Of a stretch of 64,000 nt of DNA, positions 44,510 to 51,733 are shown piece by piece; position 1 is the first letter of the stretch; each line of letters opens with the position of its first letter. Both the position numbers and the translations under genes were made by a program. Under the pieces are notes generated by a model. It saw only the letters and a program-made list of their open reading frames with translations. It was not told the DNA's origin and did not search any database. Source of the DNA: Alicyclobacillus fructus (lineage in GTDB: Bacteria; Bacillota; Bacilli; Alicyclobacillales; Alicyclobacillaceae); assembly GCF_017329605.1 (NCBI RefSeq), contig NZ_JAFMTY010000002.1:62001-126000 (forward strand), read 5' to 3'.

Positions 44510-45479
44510 GTCGGTTCGCTTCCTTTCGCTTCTGAATCGCTTCCCTCAATTGCGGCGCGGTCGTCTCCACGGCCATCGGATTGCACGGCGCCCACGCGCC
44601 CGTTTCCGACGACGCGAGGTACTTGAGCCGCGTGGCGGTCTGGAGAGGCGGGTAAAACTCGATGTGAAAGTGAAAATCGACACGTTGCGCCTGATTCACC
44701 GGGCTTTGGTGCAGCACCATCATGTACGGAAACTCGCGGTCGAACAGCGCATCCATGCCGCTCGTCACGCGTTTCAGGATGCGGGCGAGATCGGTCCGCT
44801 CGTCGTCGGTGAATTCCAGCAGGCTGCCGACGTGACGCTTGGACGAGATAAATGCGCCGTACGGGTAGTCCGTAAAAAACGGAATGTAGGCGTAAAAGTG
44901 CTCGGTTTCTTCCAACATGCGCTTCTCAAACGCGACCTCTTCGCGGTTGATATCGCACATGAGGCAGCTTCCGGTCTTTTCACGGTGCTCCGCAAACGAT
45001 TCGATCTCGACCCTGAGTTTCTGCGGCACGTACGGGTAAGCGTAGATCTGCCCGTGCGGATGGGGCATCGTCACGCCCACCTCAGGGCCGCGGTTCTCGA
45101 AGATCAGCACGTACTGATGACGTGGATTCGAGGCCAGATCGCGAAAACGGTCCGTCCACAGGTCGACCAGCTTGCGGATGTGCGCCACCGGCAGTTCAGG
45201 CAGCGTCGTGGTGTGCTCCTTTGAGTATAGAATGACTTCGCATTTTCCGTAAGCGGGTTCGACGCGGTAAAGTCCCGTCGCCACGTCGTCCGGTTCGGGC
45301 GGATGGGGAGACAGCGCTGGAAAGTCGTTGTCATACGCCAGGACGTCGTAGTCATCCGGCACTTTGCCCGAGCCCGGGCAAAACGGGCAGTTGTCCTTGG
45401 GCAGATTCGGCCGCTTGTGGCGGTTTGAAGCGACCATGGTCCAGTCGCGCAGAAGCGGGTTATATCGCAGTTCGGTCAT
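44490..45479 (-). CDS. galT: Galactose-1-phosphate uridylyltransferase
   Basis: 329 residues, HIT-superfamily class I GalT. The active-site HPHGQ is at residues 140-144. A zinc ligand pair CPFC is at 31-34, and a second pattern with QSPVN..QR..FHFHIEF is near the C-terminus. It exchanges UDP between glucose-1-P and galactose-1-P. Translationally coupled to the upstream regulator by an ATGA overlap. Confidence 0.95.
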   Translation of the reverse strand: MTELRYNPLLRDWTMVASNRHKRPNLPKDNCPFCPGSGKVPDDYDVLAYDNDFPALSPHPPEPDDVATGLYRVEPAYGKCEVILYSKEHTTTLPELPVAHIRKLVDLWTDRFRDLASNPRHQYVLIFENRGPEVGVTMPHPHGQIYAYPYVPQKLRVEIESFAEHREKTGSCLMCDINREEVAFEKRMLEETEHFYAYIPFFTDYPYGAFISSKRHVGSLLEFTDDERTDLARILKRVTSGMDALFDREFPYMMVLHQSPVNQAQRVDFHFHIEFYPPLQTATRLKYLASSETGAWAPCNPMAVETTAPQLREAIQKRKEANRHVDPLA

Positions 45480-46285
45480 CTGTCATCACCTCGTGTGGAG
45501 GATTCGGCCGGAGTGGCGCCGGCGACGACGAGATCGACTTCGTGCTCGGCAAGGGCGGCCGCCTCGGCTTCGCCCGGCTGGCGGTCCGTGATGAGGGCGT
45601 CGATCTCGCCAAGCTTCGCGAAACGGATGAGCGATTCCACGCCCCACTTGGTGTGATCGGCAAGCACCACGATCCTCGCCGCGCGCTCCATCATCGCGCG
45701 GTTCACAGCCGCCTCGAGCACATTGGGCGTCGAGAGGCCGTGATCGACGTGAATTCCGCTCGCGCCGAGGAACAGGATGTCCGCGCGGAATTGGCGGATC
45801 ATCTGCTCTGCCACAGGGCCCACCAGTGCGTCGCTCGGCGTTCGGAACTGGCCGCCCGTGAGAAAGATGTCGCGGTAGCCGTTTTTGCTGAGCTCCGTTG
45901 CGACGTTCACGGAATTGGTCAGGAACGTGAGATTTTGAAAGCCAGCGATATGCTGGGCCAGCACCCACGTGGTCGTGCCCGCGGCGATGGCGATGGTCAT
46001 GCCGGATTCAATCTGCTGGAGCGCGGCTTTGGCGATGGCCATCTTCTCCGGGATCTGGAGGATGCGTTTGTCGGTGTATGGCAATTCGCGTGCGGCGCGC
46101 GCCACCTGTCCGCCGCCAAACGCGGTCTCCACCAGTCCCTGCGCCTCGAGCGCTTTCATGTCGCGCCGCACGGTGATTTCCGAGACGCCGAGCCGCTCCG
46201 CCAACTGGCGGTAGGAGGCGAAACCGTGTTGGGCGAGCAGTTCCAAGAGCACGCGCTGGCGTTCCTTTGGGTACACCGTTCTCAC
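45476..46285 (-). CDS. DeoR-family transcriptional regulator of galT-galK
   Basis: 269 residues. HTH domain (about 5-57; LAERLGVSEITVRRDMKALEAQG) and a DeoRC sugar-phosphate sensor domain with IAAGTTTWVLAQHI, TNSVNVATEL and LADHTKWG. First gene of the operon, so probably autoregulated; an effector such as galactose-1-phosphate or tagatose-6-P is inference. Upstream there is an A/T-rich stretch with palindrome ATCATATGAT. Confidence 0.88.
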   Translation of the reverse strand: MRTVYPKERQRVLLELLAQHGFASYRQLAERLGVSEITVRRDMKALEAQGLVETAFGGGQVARAARELPYTDKRILQIPEKMAIAKAALQQIESGMTIAIAAGTTTWVLAQHIAGFQNLTFLTNSVNVATELSKNGYRDIFLTGGQFRTPSDALVGPVAEQMIRQFRADILFLGASGIHVDHGLSTPNVLEAAVNRAMMERAARIVVLADHTKWGVESLIRFAKLGEIDALITDRQPGEAEAAALAEHEVDLVVAGATPAESSTRGDDR

Positions 46286-46334
46286 CTCGGCCTCCCTTGA
46301 TCAAGTTTTATCATAACATAGTCTCTTTCTTTTC

Positions 46335-46344
46335 ATCATATGAT
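46335..46344. promoter_or_regulatory. Palindromic operator candidate in the deoR/cotF divergent region
   Basis: ATCATATGAT is a perfect 10-base palindrome in an AT-rich island about 50 bases before the DeoR-type gene. It could be its own operator. Confidence 0.3.
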
Positions 46345-46441
46345 ATTTCGTGACGAAGCGGCGCAGCGTTCCATCCCTGAGGCACATATTCCTGCGTTTC
46401 CTGCGCAACCTACGGATGACGACACCATTCTCTCTCCGTAG
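46340..46441 (+). CDS. Possible 33-residue ORF upstream of the cotF-like gene
   Basis: ATG at 46340 to TAG at 46439-46441, ending 11 bases before the coat-protein ATG. The sequence is acidic and Pro-rich (AHIPAFPAQPTDDDTILSP). No ribosome site precedes it, and its start overlaps an operator-like palindrome, so translation is doubtful. Confidence 0.2.
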   Translation: MIFRDEAAQRSIPEAHIPAFPAQPTDDDTILSP

Positions 46442-46445
46442 GAGG
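46409..46445 (+). promoter_or_regulatory. Hairpin partly masking the ribosome site of the cotF-like gene
   Basis: CCTACGG (46409-46415) pairs with CCGTAGG (46436-46442), whose last bases are the start of the AGGAGG ribosome site (46440-46445). This could reduce translation until melted, for example at growth temperature in a thermophile. Confidence 0.35.
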
Positions 46446-46452
46446 TCGAGCG

Positions 46453-47124
46453 ATGCAGCAACAGCCGAACATGCCCCACATGCAGGGCAACATGATGGCG
46501 AACGCCCAGGCGGGATCGCAGGCGCAAGGACAGAATGCGCCCAATGCGCCGTTTGGCGCGCACGAGATCATCGGGATGAACGAGGTGCTGCAGGCGACGT
46601 CCGCGAACGCCGAGGTGCTGAACTTCCTGGCGCATCACGCCCAGGATCCGCAGGTTCGCCAGATGCTCGAGCGTCAGGCGCAGGCCATGGAACAGCACTA
46701 CGTGGAAGGCGTGCGCGTCCTGCAGACCAACAGCTCGATGAGCGGACAGGGGTATCAGATCGCGATGCACGCGCAGCCGAAACTCGGGCTTCGCCACCCG
46801 ACCTATCCCGCGCCGAATCTGCAGGCGCAGGCCCCGTCCGATCGCGCCATCTGCGCCGTCGCGCTCAACCTGCACAAATTCGGCGCCATGATGTGCACCA
46901 TGTTCGCGCTCGAGTGCGCCAACCCGCAATTCCGCACGTTCCTCATGACGAGCGCCGGGCTGTGTGACCGCATGGCGTACGATCTGTTCGCCTACATGAA
47001 TCAAAAAGGGGACTACCAGGTCGCCACGCTGCAGAAGAACACCACGCAGACGATGATCGACTCGTACCAGATGCCCGGAGGGATGCCGCAGCCCGGCATG
47101 CCGCAGGCGCCGAACGTTCAATGA
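46453..47124 (+). CDS. CotF-family spore coat protein
   Basis: 223 residues. A Gln/Asn/Met-rich N-terminal tail (about 1-33), then a four-helix ferritin-like CotF domain (HEIIGMNEVLQATSANAEVLNFLAHHA... and FLMTSAGLCDRMAYDLFAYMNQKG.YQV), then a Pro/Met/Gly tail (GGMPQPGMPQAPN). Spore coat layer protein made in the mother cell. It has a strong AGGAGG site in a small hairpin. Confidence 0.88.
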   Translation: MQQQPNMPHMQGNMMANAQAGSQAQGQNAPNAPFGAHEIIGMNEVLQATSANAEVLNFLAHHAQDPQVRQMLERQAQAMEQHYVEGVRVLQTNSSMSGQGYQIAMHAQPKLGLRHPTYPAPNLQAQAPSDRAICAVALNLHKFGAMMCTMFALECANPQFRTFLMTSAGLCDRMAYDLFAYMNQKGDYQVATLQKNTTQTMIDSYQMPGGMPQPGMPQAPNVQ

Positions 47125-47238
47125 GGCAGGCGGCCCGATGTGGGCCGCCCACTTTCAATCATGATTCGAGAATCCGCGCGTATGCTGGTCTTTGGAGACT
47201 TTCCACCTTCCAATCTCAAGCGCAAGGAGTCGATTGCG

Positions 47239-47577
47239 ATGCTGACCTTGGCGGACCAGATGGTGGCGTACTGCTTTGGCAGACCGGACATCCTGGAGCG
47301 CGCGCACAATCACTTCGAGCGGACCATCGACGAATTGCTGAGCGAAGGGGAAGTCGTCTGGGCGCGGGAGCCCGTGGCGGGCGTCATTGCCTGCGACGGG
47401 CGCTGGTACGCATGGTTTCGACACGTCCGGGACAATGGCCAGGTCGAGGGAAAGCTGTTTGCCTGTGCGGATGAGATGCAGGTCCTGGCGCACGTGATGG
47501 AGGAGATCCCTTGGCTTGAGCCGGAGTGCCGCATCAAACTGTTGCGCGCATTGCGCGCGGCCCAACCAAGCGCCTGA
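47239..47577 (+). CDS. Hypothetical cytosolic protein
   Basis: 112 residues from the ATG at 47239, set by AAGGAG 9 bases upstream. Alpha/beta, with acidic helices and conserved-looking WAREPVAGVIACDGRWYAWFRHV and EEIPWLEPECRI. Two cysteines, no motif recognised. Followed by a strong terminator. Confidence 0.6.
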   Translation: MLTLADQMVAYCFGRPDILERAHNHFERTIDELLSEGEVVWAREPVAGVIACDGRWYAWFRHVRDNGQVEGKLFACADEMQVLAHVMEEIPWLEPECRIKLLRALRAAQPSA

Positions 47578-47604
47578 TGGCGCCGCGGCCCATATCGTCG
47601 ACGA

Positions 47605-47626
47605 GCCCTGACCTCAGGGCTTTTTT
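47605..47626 (+). terminator. Rho-independent terminator
   Basis: GCCCTGA/TCAGGGC stem followed by TTTTTT. Confidence 0.85.
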
Positions 47627-47736
47627 CATCGCCAAAAAATCGCAGGCCCGATGGCTTTATCTGTCGAACAGAATCCGATAGGATCGAACCATGTAGAAAC
47701 CGAGGCAAGACCTCGGGTCATTGCGAGGGGAAGCTT

Positions 47737-48948
47737 GTGAAGACGCTGAAGGGAATGGACGCGCTCGAGGTCGCCGCCCGATACGGCATCACGCTCTATG
47801 ATACATATTACGGAAACGAAGTGACGGTTCAGGAGGCCCGCGAGTTCATCGAGGCCAAGCGGGATCCGGACAGCTTCATCCTCAAGGACTGGCCTGACAC
47901 CGAGGAAGAAGCCGAAGACGTGCTCCTCATGCACATCTACCAGGCGCTGCGCGACAAGAAGCAGGCGCATGGCCGGGTCGATCTCGTCATCGAGGACACC
48001 GAAGGCCCTGTCATCAACGTGGCGGCGGCCGAACTGGCGGCGTTGCGCCTCGGCAATCGCCGCATGCTCGAGGTGGACGATCGCGACGACGGCGTCTACT
48101 ACCACATCCCGCGGACCGCGCGCCTGACGGACGAGTTTCTGCAAAAACTCGGCCAGTTCGTCTGCGAGGAGTGCCGCCATTTCGATCTCGCCGGTCCGTA
48201 TCACGAGGCGTGCCTGTACGCGCTGGTGAATGCCGTCCGGCGCGGCGAGTTTGCGCTCGAGGACGTGGTGGAAGAGCGGCCTGCGGATGGAAGTCCGCTC
48301 GGAAAACTGTTCGGTTCGAACTTTGGCACGTGGTCGCGGCGCGTCTCGGAGACGAAGTCGCGGCTGCAACAGGCGTGGAAAAAGCGCCGCCGCGCCGTGC
48401 TGTCCCGCATCGAGGATCAGCGCGGCGACAAGGCGGGAGACCAGGCGGGAGACGGAAAGGCTCAGGCGTCTGCGCAGGACTGGGCCACTGCCACGCTGCA
48501 TCGGACGCTCGCCGGGCTTCAGCGGACGCGATTGGCGGCGAAGGCGCAGGAGGAGGGCGCTCCGGCCGCCCATCCGGCCGGGCCGCAGGTTGCGCAGACC
48601 GGCGCGGACGAGATTGTCGATGCGGTCAACGACTCGGTGGATCGCGCCGCGGGCCGAGAGCGCATCACGAAGCGTGCGCTCATTCGGTACCTCGAGCAGG
48701 TCGAGATCGTCGACGAGACCGGTGAAGAGGCGCGCGAATTGGCCGATCTCCGCCAGCGCTGCATCGAACTCGAGGCGCTCTTGGACTCCGCCAACACGCG
48801 CTACGATCGCGTCCGAGCCGAAAAGGACCACTGGAAGCGCCAGTACGAAGCGCTGAAGAAGGACATGGACACCGTGCTCCAGGCCCTCCAAATCGCGCGC
48901 AGACACGCGGGCGACGAAGCCGCGCCCACGGAGCAAGGCGAGCCGTGA
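47737..48948 (+). CDS. Hypothetical protein with C-terminal coiled coil
   Basis: 403 residues, GTG start. An N-terminal alpha/beta region (about 1-130) contains ITLYDTYYGNEVTVQEAREFIEAKRDPDSF, a CEEC pair is near residue 148, a basic helical middle follows, then a low-complexity Ala/Gly/Gln linker, and a long heptad helix (about 315-385, VEIVDETGEEARELADLRQRCIELEALLDSA...). It looks like a cytoplasmic scaffold or regulator. No family recognised. Preceded by a terminator, so it has its own promoter. Confidence 0.6.
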   Translation: MKTLKGMDALEVAARYGITLYDTYYGNEVTVQEAREFIEAKRDPDSFILKDWPDTEEEAEDVLLMHIYQALRDKKQAHGRVDLVIEDTEGPVINVAAAELAALRLGNRRMLEVDDRDDGVYYHIPRTARLTDEFLQKLGQFVCEECRHFDLAGPYHEACLYALVNAVRRGEFALEDVVEERPADGSPLGKLFGSNFGTWSRRVSETKSRLQQAWKKRRRAVLSRIEDQRGDKAGDQAGDGKAQASAQDWATATLHRTLAGLQRTRLAAKAQEEGAPAAHPAGPQVAQTGADEIVDAVNDSVDRAAGRERITKRALIRYLEQVEIVDETGEEARELADLRQRCIELEALLDSANTRYDRVRAEKDHWKRQYEALKKDMDTVLQALQIARRHAGDEAAPTEQGEP

Positions 48949-48973
48949 CCAGCTGGCGGTCAGGCCGCGGGCG

Positions 48974-50197
48974 TCACGGAGACGGCGTGTGGGTCGCCTG
49001 CTCGCTTCGCGGCAGGAGGCCCGGTCGGCGCATGAGGGCGTATGCCCCCGCCGTCACACCGGCGAGGAGGGCGCCCGTCACCCAGAAGACCCCGTGAATG
49101 CTGATCGCGTCCGCGATGGCGCCGCCGACGAGCGGCCCGACGGTGTTGCCGATCTGGTTGGCCGTCTGATTGAGCCCGAAAGCCCGGCCGCGGAACGAGG
49201 CTTCCGTCGAGCGGACGATGAGTCCGTTGATGGCCGGGTACACCGCGCAGAAAAAGGCGCCATAGACGAAGCGGACCACCGCAAAGGCAATCACGTTGTG
49301 GAACGGGATCTGCATGAACGTCCAGACGGCGCCACCCGCCAGTCCGACGGTGAGCACCCGCGCGAAGCCGATGCGGTCGGCGTACTTGCCCCAGATCGGC
49401 GCGAAGACCACGCTCGCGATCCCGGCCAGCGAAAACACGAGACCCGCGAGAAAGGAAGCGTTTTTGGCGCTCGCGGACGGATCGAGCTCGGCGATGTACA
49501 GTGTCAACACCGGCTCGATGGTCATGATGGAGAACGACACGACCATGTTCAGCGCGAGCGCGGTGAGGAGGGGCTTGTTGTGAAGGGCCCCGCCGATGGC
49601 GCTTCGCACAGAAGGCCGGGACGCGGCGCGCTTCTTGTTCACCTCGCGCACGAAGGCGAGGGCCAGGAGGGTCGAGATGAGCACAAGCGCGGAAGCGCTG
49701 CCAAATGCCACGCGGTTGCCGAACAGCCGCGCGATGGATCCGCCCAGGAGCGGTCCGACGATCCCGCCCGCGGAACTGGCCGCGGACAGGGTCGACAGCG
49801 CATAACCCACCTTGTCCTCAGGCGTATTGCTCCCCACGAGGGCCACGGACCCCGGGATGTAACCGGACAGCAACCCCTGCAGCGTGCGAAGAATCAGGAG
49901 TTCCCATGGATGATGCACAAAGGCCGTCAGGCCGTAGATCACAAACAGCACAAAGCCCGCCCGGACGATCATCGGCTTCTGACCGTATCGATCGCCGAGC
50001 GAGCCCCAATAGGGCGCCGCGATGGCGCCGGCGACAAACGCCGCGCTGTACAGTGCGCCGGACCAGATGTCGGTGTGCTCGTGCACGCCGATGTTGAGCA
50101 AAAACAGGGGGAGAAACGGGATGACCATGGAGTAGCTCGCGGACGTGAGCAGCGTCCCCATCCACAGGACCAAGAGGTTTCGTTGCCAGATTTCCAT
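48974..50197 (-). CDS. MFS drug-efflux-type transporter
   Basis: 407 residues, twelve helices. Motif A appears in loop 2-3 as GSLGDRYGQKPMI and again in loop 8-9 as GKYADRIGFARVL. The helix-5 motif C region (AASSAGGIVGPLLGG) is typical of drug/proton antiporters (Bmr/YttB-like). Complete, unlike the MFS remnant at 26.7 kb. Substrate not predictable. Confidence 0.88.
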   Translation of the reverse strand: MEIWQRNLLVLWMGTLLTSASYSMVIPFLPLFLLNIGVHEHTDIWSGALYSAAFVAGAIAAPYWGSLGDRYGQKPMIVRAGFVLFVIYGLTAFVHHPWELLILRTLQGLLSGYIPGSVALVGSNTPEDKVGYALSTLSAASSAGGIVGPLLGGSIARLFGNRVAFGSASALVLISTLLALAFVREVNKKRAASRPSVRSAIGGALHNKPLLTALALNMVVSFSIMTIEPVLTLYIAELDPSASAKNASFLAGLVFSLAGIASVVFAPIWGKYADRIGFARVLTVGLAGGAVWTFMQIPFHNVIAFAVVRFVYGAFFCAVYPAINGLIVRSTEASFRGRAFGLNQTANQIGNTVGPLVGGAIADAISIHGVFWVTGALLAGVTAGAYALMRRPGLLPRSEQATHTPSP

Positions 50198-50373
50198 CTG
50201 CCATCACCAACGTTTTTCTTTTTATCTTACCCCTCTTTCGACGACACGGGGCAAGGAATTTCAGTGTCGCGAAATGGTGTTCCCATTTCAGCCGCCAAGC
50301 GGTATGATGGGTCTAACATCATTAGGAATTGAATTGAAAACGTTGGATGGAAATCTCCGAGGGAGGACGTCAG

Positions 50374-51204
50374 ATGCCGCAGATTCGCCAGGTGATCAGC
50401 ACCTTGACCAACGACGGCAAGGAGATCATGGGTCCGGACGTATTGGTGTACCACTATCCCGATAACAGCATTCTCAACGGGTCTCTGCTCACCGTGGAGT
50501 CCAACCACTTTGCGGTGCTGAAGTCCCGCGGCGCGATTCTCAACGTGTACGAGACGGGTCAATACGTCATCCAGACGCCGGATCGGCCCATTATCGGCGC
50601 GTTCCAGCAGGCGTTTTTCGGCGGCCAGAGCCCGTGGCAATACGAGGTCATTTACATCAATCGGGCGAAGCTGATTCTCGAGGTCACCGGCGTGGCGTAT
50701 TCGAAAGAGATGGCGGAGATGGGCTATCACGTGAGCTGCTACGTCCATGTCGACACCAAGGAGGACGCCCTGAAACTGGTTCAGCACATGCCGATGTCCG
50801 GCCACTACGTGAGCATGAAGGAGGTCAATTGGTACGCCGGGCCGGTCATCGAACAGTCCATCAACAAGATTGTGCAATTGACGGAGTTAGAGCGGGTCAA
50901 TGAACGGATGCCTGAAATTTTGGAACTGGTGAAAGATCATCTCCAGGAGTTTTTGGCCGTGTACGGGCTCACGTTGAACGACGTGAAGGCGCTCGTGTAC
51001 CCGCGCGACGAGCGGATGAAGGAATTGATTGCCCTTCGGGCGTTTGGACTGTCCGAGCTCGACGCTGTGCGCTACTACACCGCCATGATCATGGCGCAAA
51101 AGGGCGTCGTGTCCGCGCCCAACATGGCCATCGGCGAGCCATTCTTCATTGGAAATCCGCAGGTGGCGGCCGATCGCATCACGCAGCTCGAAGGCAAGCG
51201 GTAA
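50374..51204 (+). CDS. SPFH-domain protein (YdjI / virion-core-like)
   Basis: 276 residues from the ATG at 50374 after GAGGGAGG. No membrane helix. The band-7-like core begins with VLVYHYPDNSILNGSLLTVESNHFAVLKSRGAI, then TGQYVIQTPDRP and PWQYEVIYIN, and a C-terminal helical part (KELIALRAFGLSELDAVRYYTAM). This matches soluble SPFH proteins of the YdjI type. It is 13 bases from the next gene, so the pair forms an operon, perhaps for membrane-stress response. Confidence 0.75.
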   Translation: MPQIRQVISTLTNDGKEIMGPDVLVYHYPDNSILNGSLLTVESNHFAVLKSRGAILNVYETGQYVIQTPDRPIIGAFQQAFFGGQSPWQYEVIYINRAKLILEVTGVAYSKEMAEMGYHVSCYVHVDTKEDALKLVQHMPMSGHYVSMKEVNWYAGPVIEQSINKIVQLTELERVNERMPEILELVKDHLQEFLAVYGLTLNDVKALVYPRDERMKELIALRAFGLSELDAVRYYTAMIMAQKGVVSAPNMAIGEPFFIGNPQVAADRITQLEGKR

Positions 51205-51217
51205 GGGGGCCTTGTCG

Positions 51218-51733
51218 ATGAGCGACCTCATGCGGTACGGGATCGCGGTGTCTCCTGGCACCCCGGTCAACCAAATCCTCACAGGCTGGATGAACGCCTG
51301 GTTCGTCAATGTGCGCGATCCTCGCTTTCGCCTGCGCGAGCGCATGGTGGCGTTTCACAATGCCATGGATCGAGCCTTTGGAGCGTATTTGGCGCAGTTG
51401 CGCGAGGAGCTCGGTTCGCTGCGCAAACGGCTTCCGCAGCCGACGCGCGAAGATCCCTTTCCGAACCTTGAGGCGTTGGCCGCGGTCAAAGAGCTGGAGG
51501 CCTACATCCGGCGAGTGGAATCGTTGAGGACGCTCGCCCTGTCGGCGCCCGTGCCGCCGGATGAGTACGTGTTTCACGGGCGAGCGGATCAGGAGGCGGT
51601 GCTCGCGGATCTCGCGCGAATGGATGGCGAGATCGCCGAGAAAATGCAGGCGCTCTCGCCGGAGACCATCGGCGAGGTGGAACAGATGCTCCGAACGCGG
51701 AACGAGCGGTGGAACACCTGGGTTCGCCCGTGA
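51218..51733 (+). CDS. Hypothetical helical partner of the SPFH protein
   Basis: 171 residues from the ATG at 51218, following GGTAAGGGGG. It is largely alpha-helical with long charged helices (RLRERMVAFHNAMDRAF, RADQEAVLADLARMDGEIAEKMQAL), so a coiled-coil partner of the upstream SPFH protein is plausible. No signal peptide or domain recognised. It converges with ppk1 with no spacer. Confidence 0.6.
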   Translation: MSDLMRYGIAVSPGTPVNQILTGWMNAWFVNVRDPRFRLRERMVAFHNAMDRAFGAYLAQLREELGSLRKRLPQPTREDPFPNLEALAAVKELEAYIRRVESLRTLALSAPVPPDEYVFHGRADQEAVLADLARMDGEIAEKMQALSPETIGEVEQMLRTRNERWNTWVRP

